Source: Nemertoderma westbladi (lineage: Eukaryota; Xenacoelomorpha; Nemertodermatida; Nemertodermatidae). Taken from it: a DNA stretch of 64,000 nucleotides. Both the position numbers and the translations under genes were made by a program. The first letter of the stretch is position 1; the number at the start of each line of letters is the position of its first letter. The notes below the pieces were generated by a model. The model was not told the DNA's origin and did not search any database. It saw only the letters and a list, made by a program, of their open reading frames with translations. Location: NCBI GenBank assembly GCA_032718475.1, contig JAUCBJ010002633.1:1-64000 (forward strand), in the 5' to 3' direction. This document shows, piece by piece, positions 1 to 15,210 of this stretch.

Positions 1-3000
1 GGTGTAACAGTGGCAACACGAGTGCAGTGATTACTGGTTGGTATAACAGTGGCTACATGAGTGCAGTGATTTCCGTTCGGTATAACAGTGGCTACATGAG
101 TGCAGCAATTACCGGTTGGTATAACAGTGGCTATACGAGTACAGTGATTACTGGTCGGTATAACAGTGGCTACACGAGTGCAGCGATTACCGGTTGGTTT
201 AACAGTGGCTAAACGAGTGCAGTGATTACTGGTCAGTATAACAGTGGCTACACTAGTGCAGCGATTACCGGTTTGGTATAACAGTGGCTACACGAGTGCA
301 GCGATTACCGGTTGGTATAACAGTGGCTACATGAGTGCAGCAATTACTGGTCAGTATAACAGCGGCAACACGAGTGCAGCGATTACCAGTTGGTGTAACA
401 GTGGCAACACGAGTGCAGCGATTACCGGTCGGTATAACAGTGGCTAAACGAGTGCAGCGATTACCAGTTGGTGAAACAGTTGCTACACAAGTGTTGCGAT
501 TACTAGTCGGTATAACAGTGGCTACATGAGTGCAGCGATTACCAGTTGGTGTAACAGTGGCAACACAAGTGCAGCAATTACTGGTTGGTATAACTGTGGC
601 TACACGAGTGCAGCGATGCTCGGTATAACAATGGCTACATGAGTGCAGTGATTACTGATCAGTATAACAGTGACTACACGAATGCACAGATTACTAGTTG
701 GTATAACAGTGGCTAAACGAGTGCAGCTATTACTGGTCTGTGTAACAGTGGCTACAAGAGTGCAGTGATTACTGGTCAGTATAACAATGGCTACACGAGT
801 GCAGCGATTTCCGTTCGGTATAACAGTGGCTACATGAGTGCAGCAATTAATGGTTGGTATAACAGTGGCTACACGAGTACAGTGATTACTGGTCAGTATA
901 ACAGTGGCTAAACGAGTGTAGCATTTACCAGTCGGTATAACAGTGGCTTCACGAGTGCAGCGATTACCGGTTGGTATAACAGTGGCTACACGAGTGCAGT
1001 GATTACTGGTCAGTATAACAGTGGCTATACACAAGTGCAGCGATTACCAGTCGGAATAACAGTGGCTACACGAGTGCAGCGATTACTGGTCGGTATAACA
1101 GTGGCTACACGAGTGCAGATATCCGGTCGGTATAACAGTGGCTAAATGAGTGTAGCATTTACCGGTCGGTAAAACAGTGGCTACACGAGTGCAGCGATTA
1201 CCGGTTGGTATAACAGTGGCTAAACGAGTGCACCGATTACCAGTTGGTATAACAGTGGCTACACGAGTGCAGCAATTTACGGTTGGTATAACAGTGGCTG
1301 AATGAGTGCAGCGATTACCAGTTGGTGTAAAAGTGGCAACATGAGTGCAGTGATTACAAGTTGGTATAACAGTGGCTACACGAGTGCAGCGATTTCCATT
1401 CGGTATAACAGTGGCTACATGAGTGCAGCAATTACTGGTTGGTATAACAGTGGCTACACGAGTACAGTGATTACTGGTCAGTATAACAGTGGCTACACGA
1501 GTGCAGCGATTACCGGTTGGTTTAACAGTGGCTAAATGAGTGCAGTGATTACTGGTCAGTATAACAGTGGCTACACTAGTGCAGCGATTACCGGTTTGGT
1601 ATAACAGTGGCTACACGAGTGCGCGATTACCGGTTGGTATAACAGTGGCTACATGAGTGCAGCAATTACTGGTCGGTATAACAGCGGCAACACGAGTGCA
1701 GCGATTACCAGTTGGTGTAACAGTGGCAACACGAGTGCAGCGATTACCGGTCGGTATAACAGTGGCTAAATGAGGGCAGCGATTACCAGTTGGTGTAACA
1801 GTGGCTACACAAGTGTTGCGATTACTAGTCGGTATAACAGTGGCTACATGAGTGCAGCGATTACCAGTTGGTGTAACAGTGGCAACACAAGTGCAGCGAT
1901 TACTGGTTGGTATAACTGTGGCTACACGAGTGCAGCGATTACCAGTCGGTATGACAGTGGCTGCACGAGTGCAGCAATTACCAGTTGGTGTAACAGTGGC
2001 TACATGAGTGTAGTGATTACCATTCGGTATAACAGTGGCTGGACGAGTGCAGCGATTACTGCTCGGTATAACAATGGCTACACGAGTGCAGTGATTACTG
2101 ATCAGTATAACAGTGACTACACGAATGCACAGATTACTAGTTGGTATAACAGTGGCTAAACGAGTGCAGCTATTACTGGTCTGTGTAACAGTGGCTACAA
2201 GAGTGCAGTGATTACTGGTCAGTATAACAATGGCTACACGAGTGCAGCGATTTCCGTTCGGTATAACAGTGGCTACATGAGTGCAGCAATTAATGGTTGG
2301 TATAACAGTGGCTACACGAGTACAGTGATTACTGGTCAGTATAACAGTGGCTAAACGAGTGTAGCATTTACCAGTCGGTATAACAGTGGCTTCACGAGTG
2401 CAGCGATTACCGGTTGGTATAACAGTGGCTACACGAGTGCAGTGATTACTGGTCAGTATAACAGTGGCTATACACAAGTGCAGCGATTACCAGTCGGAAT
2501 AACAGTGGCTACACGAGTGCAGCGATTACTGGTCGGTATAACAGTGGCTACACGAGTGCAGATATCCGGTCGGTATAACAGTGGCTAAATGAGTGTAGCA
2601 TTTACCGGTCGGTAAAACAGTGGCTACACGAGTGCAGCGATTACCGGTTGGTATAACAGTGGCTAAACGAGTGCACCGATTACCAGTTGGTATAACAGTG
2701 GCTACACGAGTGCAGCAATTTACGGTTGGTATAACAGTGGCTGAATGAGTGCAGCGATTACCAGTTGGTGTAAAAGTGGCAACATGAGTGCAGTGATTAC
2801 AAGTTGGTATAACAGTGGCTACACGAGTGCAGCGATTTCCGTTCGGTATAACAGTGGCTACATGAGTGCAGCAATTACTGGTTGGTATAACAGTGGCTAC
2901 ACGAGTACAGTGATTACTGGTCAGTATAACAGTGGCTACACGAGTGCAGCGATTACCGGTTGGTTTAACAGTGGCTAAACGAGTGCAGTGATTACTGGTC

Positions 3001-4425
3001 AGTATAACAGTGGCTACACTAGTGCAGCGATTACCGGTTTGGTATAACAGTGGCTACACGAGTGCGCGATTACCGGTTGGTATAACAGTGGCTACATGAG
3101 TGCAGCAATTACTGGTCGGTATAACAGCGGCAACACGAGTGCAGCGATTACCAGTTGGTGTAACAGTGGCAACACGAGTGCAGCGATTACCGGTCGGTAT
3201 AACAGTGGCTAAATGAGGGCAGCGATTACCAGTTGGTGTAACAGTGGCTACACAAGTGTTGCGATTACTAGTCGGTATAACAGTGGCTACATGAGTGCAG
3301 CGATTACCAGTTGGTGTAACAGTGGCAACACAAGTGCAGCGATTACTGGTTGGTATAACTGTGGCTACACGAGTGCAGCGATTACCAGTCGGTATGACAG
3401 TGGCTGCACGAGTGCAGCAATTACCAGTTGGTGTAACAGTGGCTACACGAGTGTAGTGATTACCATTCGGTATAACAGTGGCTGGACGAGTGCAGCGATT
3501 ACTGCTCGGTATAACAATGGCTACACGAGTGCAGTGATTACTGATCAGTATAACAGTGACTACACGAATGCACAGATTACCAGTTGGTATAACAGTGGCT
3601 AAACGAGTGCAGCTATTACTGGTCTGTGTAACAGTGGCTACAAGAGTGCAGTGATTACTGGTCAGTATAACAATGGCTACACGAGTGCATCGATTTCCGT
3701 TCGGTATAACAGTGGCTACATGAGTGCAGCAATTAATGGTTGGTATAACAGTGGCTACACGAGTACAGTGATTACTGGTCAGTATAACAGTGGCTAAACG
3801 AGTGTAGCATTTACCAGTCGGTATAACAGTGGCTTCATGAGTGCAGTGATTACCGGTTGGTATAACAGTGGCTACACGAGTGCAGTGATTACTGGTCAGT
3901 ATAACAGTGGCTATACACAAGTGCAGCGATTACCAGTCGGAATAACAGTGGCTACACGAGTGCAGCGATTACTGGTCGGTATAACAGTGGCTACACGAGT
4001 GCAGATATCCGGTCGGTATAACAGTGGCTAAATGAGTGTAGCATTTACCGGTCGGTAAAACAGTGGCTACACGAGTGCAGCGATTACCGGTTGGTATAAC
4101 AGTGGCTAAACGAGTGCACCGATTACCAGTTGGTATAACAGTGGCTACACGAGTGCAGCAATTTACGGTTGGTATAACAGTGGCTAGATAAGTGCAGCGA
4201 TTACCAGTTGGTGTAAAAGTGGCAACATGAGTGCAGTGATTACAAGTTGGTATAACAGTGGCTACACGAGTGCAGCGATTTCCGTTCGGTATAACAGTGG
4301 CTACATGATTGCAGCAATTACTGGTTGGTATAACAGTGGCTACACGAGTACAGTGATTACTGGTCAGTATAACAGTGGCTACACGAGTGCAGCGATTACC
4401 GGTTGGTTTAACAGTGGCTAAATGA
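1..4425. repeat. 1,443-bp higher-order repeat, about three copies
   Basis: A higher-order unit of 37 monomers (1,443 bp) repeats here. The rare variant GTGTAAAAGTGG recurs at 1325, 2768 and 4211, exactly 1,443 bp apart. The stretches 1611-2477 and 3054-3920 differ by only a handful of substitutions, so the duplication is recent. The first copy lacks about 118 bp (three monomers plus 1 bp) near 615. Confidence 0.88.
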
Positions 4426-7016
4426 GTGCAGCGATTACTGGTCGGTATAACAGTGGCTACACTAGTGCAGCGATTACCGGTTTGGTATAACAGTGGCTTC
4501 ACGAGTGTAGCGATTACCGGTTGGTATAACAGTGGCTACATGAGTGCAGCAATTACTAGTCGGTATAACAGCGGCAACATGAGTGCAGCGATTACCAGTT
4601 GGTGTAACAGTGGCAACACAAGTGCAGTGATTACTGGTTGGTATAACAGTGGCTACATGAGTGCAGTTATTTCCGTTCGGTATAACAGTGGCTACATGAG
4701 TGCAGCAATTACCGGTTGGTATAACAGTGGCTATACGAGTACAGTGATTACTGGTCGGTATAACAGTGGCTACACGAGTGCAGCGATTACCGGTTGGTTT
4801 AACAGTGGCTAAACGAGTGCAGTGATTACTGGTCAGTATAACAGTGGCTACACTAGTGCAGCGATTACCGGTTTGGTATAACAGTGGCTACACGAGTGCA
4901 GCGATTACCGGTTGGTATAACAGTGGCTACATGAGTGCGGCAATTACTGGTTGGTATAACAGCGGCAACACGAGTGCAGCGATTACCAGTTGGTGTAACA
5001 GTGGCAACACGATTGCAGCGATTACCGGTCGGTATAACAGTGGCTAAACGAGAGCAGTGATTACCAGTTGGTGTAACAGTGGCTACACAAGTGTAGCGAT
5101 TACTAGTCGGTATAACAGTGGCTACATGAGTGCAGCGATTGCCAGTTGGTGTAACAGTGGCAACATGAGTGCAGTGATTACCGGTTGGTATAACAGTGGC
5201 AACACAAGTGCAGCGATTACTGGTTGGTATAACTGTGGCTACACGAGTGCAGCGATTACCAGTCGGTATGACAGTGGCTGCACGAGTGCAGCAATTACCA
5301 GTTGGTGTAACAGTGGCTACACGAGTGCAGTGATTACCAGTTGGTTTAACAGTGGCAACATGAGTGCAGCGATTACCGGTTGGTATAACAGTGGCTACAC
5401 GAGTGCAGCAATTAGTGGTCGGTTTAACAGTGGCTACACGAGTGCAGCGATTACCAGTTGGTGTAACAGTGGCAACACGAGTGCAGCGATTACCAGTCGG
5501 TATAACAGTGGATACACGAGTTGCAGCGATTACTGGTTGGTATAACAGTGGCTAAACGAGTGTAGCAAATACTGGTCGGTATAACAGTGGCTACACGAGT
5601 GCAGCTATTACAGGTTGGTATAACAGTCGCTAAATGAGTGCACCAATTACCAGTTGGTATAACAGTGGCTACACGAGTGCAGTGATTACTGGTCAGTATA
5701 ACAGTGGCTACACGAGTGCAGCGATTACCAGTTGGTGTAACAGTGGCAACACGAGTGCAGCTTTTACCAGTCGGTATAACAGTGGCTACACGAGTGCAGC
5801 GATTACTGGTTGGTATAACAATGGCTAAACGAGTGTAGCAAATACCGGTCGGTATAACAGTGGCTACACGAGTGCATCGATTACAGGTTGGTATAACAGT
5901 GGCTAAATGAGTGCACCAATTACCAGTTGGTATAACAGTGATTACATGAGTGCAGCGATTACTGGTCGGTGTAACAGTGGCTAAACGAGTGTAGCATTTA
6001 CCGGTCGGTATAACAGTCGCTACATGAGTGCAGCGATTACCGGTTGGTATAACAGTGGCTACACGAGTGCAGCGATTTCCGGTCGGTATAACAGTGGCTA
6101 AACGAGTGCACCGATTACCATTTGGTATAACAGTGGCAACATGAGTGCAGCGATTACCAGTTGGTGTAACAGTGGCTACATGAGTGCAGCAATTACTGGT
6201 CAGTATAACAGTGGCTAAACGAGTGTAGCAATTACCGGTCGGTATAACAGTGGCTACACGAGTGCAGCGATTACCGGTTAGTATAACAGTGGCTACATGA
6301 GTGCAGCGATTACTAGTTGGTGTAACACTGGCTACACGAGTGCATCGATTACTGGTCGGTATAACAGTGGCTACATGAGTGCAGCGATTACCAGTCGGTA
6401 TAACAGTGGCTGGACGAGTGCAGCGATTACTGCTCGGTATAACAATGGCTACACGAGTGCAGTGATTACTGATCAGTATAACAGTGACTACACGAATGCA
6501 GAGATTACCTGTTGGTATAACAGTGGCTAAACGAGTGCAGCTATTATTGGTCTGTGTAACAGTGGCTACAAGAGTGCAGTGATTACTGGTCAGTATAACA
6601 GTGGCTACACGAGTGCAGCGATTACTGGTCAGTATAACAGTGGTTAAATGAGTGTAGCAATTACTGGTTGGTATAACAGTGGCTACATGAGTGCAGCGAT
6701 TTCCGGTCGGTATAACAGTGGCTAAACGAGTGTAGGAATTTACCAGTCGGTATAACAGTGGCTTCACGAGTGCAGCGATTACCGGTTGGTATAACAGTGG
6801 CTACACAAGTGCAGTGATTACTGGTCAGTATAACAGTGGCTACACAAGTGCAGCGATTAACAGTCGGAGTAACAGTGGCTACACGAGTGCAGCGATTACT
6901 GGTCGGTATAACAGTCGCTACACGAGTGCAGATATCCGGTCGGTATAACAGTGGCTAAATGAGTGTAGCATTTACCGGTCGGTAAAACAGTGGCTACATG
7001 AGTGCAGCGATTACCG

Positions 7017-10000
7017 GTTGGTATAACAGTGGCTAAACGAGTGCACCGATTACCAGTTGGTATAACAGTGGCTACATGAGTGCAGCAATTTACGGTCGGT
7101 ATAACAGTGGCTAAATGAGTGCAGCGATTACCAGTTGGTGTAACAGTGGCAACACGAGTGCAGTGATTACCGGTTGGTATAACAGTGGCTACATGAGTGC
7201 AGCGATTTCCGTTCGGTATAACAGTGGCTACATGAGTGCAGGACATTACTGGTCGGTATAACAGCGGCAACACGAGTGCAGCGATTACCAGTTGGTGTAA
7301 CAGTGGCAACACGAGTGCAGTGATTACCGGTTGGTATAACAGTGGCTACATGAGTGCAGTGATTTCCGTTCAGTATAACAGTAGCTACATGAGTGCAGCA
7401 ATTACCGGTTGGTATAACAGTGGCTATACGAGTACAGTGAATACTGGTCGGTATAACAGTGGCTACATGAGTGCAGCGATTACCGGTTGGTTTAACAGTG
7501 GCTAAACGAGTGCAGCGATTACTGGTCAGTATAACAGTGGCTACACTAGTGCAGCGATTACCGGTTTGGTATAACAGTGGCTACACGAGTGCAGCAATTA
7601 ACAGTTGGTATAACAGTGGCTACATGAGTGCAGCAATTACTGGTCGGTATAACAGCGGCAACACGAGTGCAGCGATTACCAGTTGGTGTAACAGTGGCAA
7701 CACGAGTGCAGCGATTACTGATCGGTATAACAGTGGCTAAACGAGTGCAGCGATTACCAGTTGGTGTAACAGTGGCTACACGAGTGTAGCGATTACTAGT
7801 CGGTATAACAGTGGCTACATGAGTGCAGCGATTACCAGTTGGTGTAACAGTGGCTACATGAGTGCAGTGATTACCGCTTGGTATAACAGTGGCAACACAA
7901 GTGCAGCGATTACCAGTTGGTGTAACCGTGGCAACACGAGTGCAGCGATTACCAGTCGGTATAACAGTAGCTACACGAGTGCAGCGATTACTGGTTGGTA
8001 TAACAGTGGCTAAATGAGTGCACCAATTACCAGTTGGTATAACAGTCGCTACACGAGTGCAGTGATTACTGGTCGGTGTAACAGTGGCTACACGAGTGCA
8101 GTGATGACTGGTCAGTTTAACAGTGGCTACATAAGCACAGCGATTACCGGTTGGTATAACAGTGGCTACACGAGTGCAGCGATTACCAGTCGGTATAACT
8201 GTGGTTACATGAGTGCAGCGATTACTGGTTGGTATAACATTGGCTAAACGAGTGTAGCAAATACCGGTCGGTATAACAGTGGCTACACGAGTGCAGTTAT
8301 TACAGGTTGGTATAACAGTGGCTAAATGAGTGCACCAATTACCAGTTGGTATAACAGTCGCTACACGAGTGCAGTGATTACTGGTAGGTATAACAGTGGC
8401 TACACGAGTGCAGCAATTACTGGTCAGTATAACAGTGGCTAAACGAGTGTAGCATTTACCAGTCGTATAACAGTGGCTACATGAGTGCAGCGATTACCAG
8501 TTGGTATAACAGTGGCTACACGAGTGCAGCAATTACTGGTCGGTATAACAGTGGCTACACGAGTGCAGTGATTACTGGTCAGTAATACAGTGGCTACACG
8601 AGTGCAGCGAATACCAGTTGGTATAACAGTGGCTAAACGAGTGTAGCAATTACCGGTCGGTATAACAGTGGCTACATGAGTGCAGCAATTACCGGTCAGT
8701 ATAACAGTGGCTACACAAGTGCAGAGATTACTGGTCGGTGTAACAGTGGCTACACGAGTGTATGAATTACCATTTGGGATAACAGTGGCTACACGAGTGC
8801 AGCAATTTCCGGTCAGTATAACAGAGGCTACATGAGTGCAGCGATTACTGGTCGGTATAACAGTGGCTACATGAGAGCAGCAATTACTGGTCGGTATAAC
8901 AGTGGCTACACAAGTACAGCGATTACTGGTCGGTATAACAGTGGCTACACGAGTGCAGCGATTACCGGTTGGTATAACAGTGGCTAAACGAGTGCACCGA
9001 TTACCAGTTGGTATAATAGTGGCTACACGAGTGCAGAAATTACTGGTCAGTATAACAGCGGCTAAACGAGTGTAGCATTTACCGGTCGGTATAACAGTGG
9101 CTAAACGAGTGCACCGATTACCAGTTGGTATAACAGTGGCTACATGAGTGCAGCAATTTACGGTCGGTATAACAGTGGCTAAATGAGTGCAGCGATTACC
9201 AGTTGGTGTAACAGTGGCAACACGAGTGCAGTGATTACCGGTTGGTATAACAGTGGCTACATGAGTGCAGCGATTTCCGTTCGGTATAACAGTGGCTACA
9301 TGAGTGCAGGACATTACTGGTCGGTATAACAGCGGCAACACGAGTGCAGCGATTACCAGTTGGTGTAACAGTGGCAACACGAGTGCAGTGATTACCGGTT
9401 GGTATAACAGTGGCTACATGAGTGCAGTGATTTCCGTTCAGTATAACAGTAGCTACATGAGTGCAGCAATTACCGGTTGGTATAACAGTGGCTATACGAG
9501 TACAGTGAATACTGGTCGGTATAACAGTGGCTACATGAGTGCAGCGATTACCGGTTGGTTTAACAGTGGCTAAACGAGTGCAGCGATTACTGGTCAGTAT
9601 AACAGTGGCTACACTAGTGCAGCGATTACCGGTTTGGTATAACAGTGGCTACACGAGTGCAGCAATTAACAGTTGGTATAACAGTGGCTACATGAGTGCA
9701 GCAATTACTGGTCGGTATAACAGCGGCAACACGAGTGCAGCGATTACCAGTTGGTGTAACAGTGGCAACACGAGTGCAGCGATTACTGATCGGTATAACA
9801 GTGGCTAAACGAGTGCAGCGATTACCAGTTGGTGTAACAGTGGCTACACGAGTGTAGCGATTACTAGTCGGTATAACAGTGGCTACATGAGTGCAGCGAT
9901 TACCAGTTGGTGTAACAGTGGCTACATGAGTGCAGTGATTACCGCTTGGTATAACAGTGGCAACACAAGTGCAGCGATTACCAGTTGGTGTAACCGTGGC

Positions 10001-13000
10001 AACACGAGTGCAGCGATTACCAGTCGGTATAACAGTAGCTACACGAGTGCAGCGATTACTGGTTGGTATAACAGTGGCTAAATGAGTGCACCAATTACCA
10101 GTTGGTATAACAGTCGCTACACGAGTGCAGTGATTACTGGTCGGTGTAACAGTGGCTACACGAGTGCAGTGATGACTGGTCAGTTTAACAGTGGCTACAT
10201 AAGCACAGCGATTACCGGTTGGTATAACAGTGGCTACACGAGTGCAGCGATTACCAGTCGGTATAACTGTGGTTACATGAGTGCAGCGATTACTGGTTGG
10301 TATAACATTGGCTAAACGAGTGTAGCAAATACCGGTCGGTATAACAGTGGCTACACGAGTGCAGTTATTACAGGTTGGTATAACAGTGGCTAAATGAGTG
10401 CACCAATTACCAGTTGGTATAACAGTCGCTACACGAGTGCAGTGATTACTGGTAGGTATAACAGTGGCTACACGAGTGCAGCAATTACTGGTCAGTATAA
10501 CAGTGGCTAAACGAGTGTAGCATTTACCAGTCGTATAACAGTGGCTACATGAGTGCAGCGATTACCAGTTGGTATAACAGTGGCTACACGAGTGCAGCAA
10601 TTACTGGTCGGTATAACAGTGGCTACACGAGTGCAGTGATTACTGGTCAGTAATACAGTGGCTACACGAGTGCAGCGAATACCAGTTGGTATAACAGTGG
10701 CTAAACGAGTGTAGCAATTACCGGTCGGTATAACAGTGGCTACATGAGTGCAGCAATTACCGGTCAGTATAACAGTGGCTACACAAGTGCAGAGATTACT
10801 GGTCGGTGTAACAGTGGCTACACGAGTGTATGAATTACCATTTGGGATAACAGTGGCTACACGAGTGCAGCAATTTCCGGTCAGTATAACAGAGGCTACA
10901 TGAGTGCAGCGATTACTGGTCGGTATAACAGTGGCTACATGAGAGCAGCAATTACTGGTCGGTATAACAGTGGCTACACAAGTACAGCGATTACTGGTCG
11001 GTATAACAGTGGCTACACGAGTGCAGCGATTACCGGTTGGTATAACAGTGGCTAAACGAGTGCACCGATTACCAGTTGGTATAATAGTGGCTACACGAGT
11101 GCAGAAATTACTGGTCAGTATAACAGCGGCTAAACGAGTGTAGCATTTACCGGTCGGTATAACAGTGGCTGGACGAGTGCAGCGATTACTGGTCGGTATA
11201 ACAATGGCTACACGAGTGCAGTGATTACTGATCAGTATAACAGTGACTACAAGAATGCACAGATTACCAGTTGGTATAACAGTGGCTAAACGAGTGCAGC
11301 TATTACTGGTCTGTGTAACAGTGGCTACAAGAGTGCAGTGATTACTGGTCAGTATAACAGTGGCTACACGAGTGCAGCGATTACTGGTCAGTATAACAGT
11401 GGCTAAATGAGTGTAGCAATTACTGGTTGGTATAACAGTGGCTACATGAGTGCAGCGATTTCCGGTCGGTATAACAGTGGCTAAACGAGTGTAGCAATTA
11501 CCGGTCGGTATAACAGTGGCTACACGAGTGCAGCGAGTACCGGTTGGTATAACAGTGGCTACATGAGTGCAGCGATTACTAGTTGGTGTAACACTGGCTA
11601 CACGAGTGCATCGATTACTGGTCGGTATAACAGTGGCTACATGAGTGCAGCGATTACCAGTCGGTATAACAGTGGCTGGACGAGTGCAGCGATTACTGCT
11701 CGGTATAACAATGGCTACACGAGTGCAGTGATTACTGATCAGTATAACAGTGACTACACGAATGCAGAGATTACCTGTTGGTATAACAGTGGCTAAACGA
11801 GTGCAGCTATTACTGGTCTGTGTAACAGTGGCTACAAGAGTGCAGTGATTACTGGTCAGTATAACAGTGGCTACACGAGTGCAGCGATTACTGGTCAGTA
11901 TAACAGTGGTTAAATGAGTGTAGCAATTACTGGTTGGTATAACAGTGGCTACATGAGTGCAGCGATTTCCGGTCGGTATAACAGTGGCTAAACGAGTGTA
12001 GGAATTTACCAGTCGGTATAACAGTGGCTTCACGAGTGCAGCGATTACCGGTTGGTATAACAGTGGCTACACAAGTGCAGTGATTACTGGTCAGTATAAC
12101 AGTGGCTACACAAGTGCAGCGATTACCAGTCGGAGTAACAGTGGCTACACGAGTGCAGCGATTACTGGTCGGTATAACAGTCGCTACACGAGTGCAGATA
12201 TCCGGTCGGTATAACAGTGGCTAAACGAGTGTAGCATTTACCGGTCGGTAAAACAGTGGCTACATGAGTGCAGCGATTACCGGTTGGTATAACAGTGGCT
12301 AAACGAGTGCACCGATTACCAGTTGGTATAACAGTGGCTACATGAGTGCAGCAATTTACGGTCGGTATAACAGTGGCTAAATGAGTGCAGCGATTACCAG
12401 TTGGTGTAACAGTGGCAACACGAGTGCAGTGATAACCGGTTGGTATAACAGTGGCTACATGAGTGCAGCGATTTCCGTTCGGTATAACAGTGGCTACATG
12501 AGTGCAGGACATTACTGGTCGGTATAACAGCGGCAACACGAGTGCAGCGATTACCAGTTGGTGTAACAGTGGCAACACGAGTGCAGTGATTGCCGGTTGG
12601 TATAACAGTGGCTACATGAGTGCAGTGATTTCCGTTCAGTATAACAGTAGCTACATGAGTGCAGCAATTACCGGTTGGTATAACAGTGGCTATACGAGTA
12701 CAGTGAATACTGGTCGGTATAACAGTGGCTACATGAGTGCAGCGATTACCGGTTGGTTTAACAGTGGCTAAACGAGTGCAGCGATTACTGGTCAGTATAA
12801 CAGTGGCTACACTAGTGCAGCGATTACCAGTTTGGTATAACAGTGGCTACACGAGTGCAGCAATTAACAGTTGGTATAACAGTGGCTACATGAGTGCAGC
12901 AATTACTGGTCGGTATAACAGCGGCAACACGAGTGCAGCGATTACCAGTTGGTGTAACAGTGGCAACACGAGTGCAGCGATTACTGATCGGTATAACAGT

Positions 13001-14350
13001 GGCTAAACGAGTGCAGCGATTACCAGTTGGTGTAACAGTGGCTACACGAGTGTAGCGATTACTAGTCGGTATAACAGTGGCTACATGAGTGCAGCGATTA
13101 CCAGTTGGTGTAACAGTGGCTACATGAGTGCAGTGATTACCGCTTGGTATAACAGTGGCAACACAAGTGCAGCGATTACCAGTTGGTGTAACCGTGGCAA
13201 CACGAGTGCAGCGATTACCAGTCGGTATAACAGTAGCTACACGAGTGCAGCGATTACTGGTTGGTATAACAGTGGCTAAATGAGTGCACCAATTACCAGT
13301 TGGTATAACAGTCGCTACACGAGTGCAGTGATTACTGGTCGGTGTAACAGTGGCTACACGAGTGCAGTGATGACTGGTCAGTTTAACAGTGGCTACATAA
13401 GCACAGCGATTACCGGTTGGTATAACAGTGGCTACACGAGTGCAGCGATTACCAGTCGGTATAACTGTGGTTACATGAGTGCAGCGATTACTGGTTGGTA
13501 TAACATTGGCTAAACGAGTGTAGCAAATACCGGTCGGTATAACAGTGGCTACACGAGTGCAGTTATTACAGGTTGGTATAACAGTGGCTAAATGAGTGCA
13601 CCAATTACCAGTTGGTATAACAGTCGCTACACGAGTGCAGTGATTACTGGTAGGTATAACAGTGGCTACACGAGTGCAGCAATTACTGGTCAGTATAACA
13701 GTGGCTAAACGAGTGTAGCATTTACCAGTCGTATAACAGTGGCTGCATGAGTGCAGCGATTACCAGTTGGTATAACAGTGGCTACACGAGTGCAGCAATT
13801 ACTGGTCGGTATAACAGTGGCTACACGAGTGCAGTGATTACTGGTCAGTAATACAGTGGCTACACGAGTGCAGCGAATACCAGTTGGTATAACAGTGGCT
13901 AAACGAGTGTAGCAATTACCGGTCGGTATAACAGTGGCTACATGAGTGCAGCAATTACCGGTCAGTATAACAGTGGCTACACAAGTGCAGAGATTACTGG
14001 TCGGTGTAACAGTGGCTACACGAGTGTATGAATTACCATTTGGGATAACAGTGGCTACACGAGTGCAGCAATTTCCGGTCAGTATAACAGAGGCTACATG
14101 AGTGCAGCGATTACTGGTCGGTATAACAGTGGCTACATGAGAGCAGCAATTACTGGTCGGTATAACAGTGGCTACACAAGTACAGCGATTACTGGTCGGT
14201 ATAACAGTGGCTACACGAGTGCAGCGATTACCGGTTGGTATAACAGTGGCTAAACGAGTGCACCGATTACCAGTTGGTATAATAGTGGCTACACGAGTGC
14301 AGCAATTACTGGTCAGTATAACAGCGGCTAAACGAGTGTAGCATTTACCG
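7017..14350. repeat. 2,068-bp higher-order repeat blocks, three near-identical copies
   Basis: The variant GGACATTACT occurs at 7241, 9309 and 12507. The first two blocks (about 7017-9085 and 9085-11153) are offset by 2,068 bp, which is 53 monomers plus one base. The third begins near 12283 and is offset 3,198 bp (82 monomers) from the second. A wider stretch beginning before 6.3 kb is copied again at +5,266 bp (for example 6297 against 11563). Near-identity over kilobases points to recent unequal exchange or segmental amplification. Block edges are by eye and approximate. Confidence 0.82.
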
Positions 14351-14859
14351 GTCGGTATAACAGTGGCTGGACGAGTGCAGCGATTACTGGTCGGTATAAC
14401 AATGGCTACACGAGTGCAGTGATTACTGATCAGTATAACAGTGACTACACGAATGCACAGATTACCAGTTGGTATAACAGTGGCTAAATGAGTGCAGCTA
14501 TTACTGGTCTGTGTAACAGTGGCTACAAGAGTGCAGTGATTACTGGTCAGTATAACAGTGGCTACACGAGTGCAGCGATTACTGGTCAGTATAACAGTGG
14601 CTAAATGAGTGTAGCAATTACTGGTTAGTATAACAGTGGCTACATGAGTGCAGCGATTTCCGGTCGGTATAACAGTGGCTAAACGAGTGTAGCAATTACC
14701 GGTCGGTATAACAGTGGCTACACGAGTGCAGCGAGTACCGGTTGGTATAACAGTGGCTACATGAGTGCAGCGATTACTAGTTGGTGTAACAATGGCTACA
14801 CGAGTGCAGCGATTACTGGTCGGTATAACAGTGGCTACATGAGTGCAGCGATTACCAGT

Positions 14860-15210
14860 CGGTATAACAGTGGCTACACGAGTGCAGCGATTACTGGTCG
14901 GTATAACAATGGCTACACGAGTGCAGTGATTACTGATCAGTATAACAGTGACTACACGAATGCACAGATTACCGGTCGGTATAACAGTGGCTGGACGAGT
15001 GCAGCGATTACTGGTCGGTATAACAATGGCTACACGAGTGCAGTGATTACTGATCAGTATAACAGAGACTACACGAATGCACAGATTACCAGTCGGTATA
15101 ACAGTGGCTGGACGAGTGCAGCGATTACTGGTCGGTATAACAATGGCTACACGAGTGCAGTGATTACTGATAGGTATAACAGTGACTACACGAATGCACA
15201 GATTACCGGT
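14860..15210. repeat. Local triplication of a 117-bp trimer
   Basis: Three consecutive 117-bp units start at 14860, 14977 and 15094. Each is three monomers carrying the diagnostic variants AACAATGG and GTGACTACACGAATGCAC. The third block has a small change (GATAGG for GATCAG). It shows higher-order expansion at a smaller scale than the kilobase blocks. Confidence 0.85.

Noticed and set aside
10507-12033. 508-codon minus-strand ORF and many similar ORFs in 1-17400
   Set aside because: They are the stop-free frame of the 39-bp satellite; equally long frames exist in other phases and end at random variants.
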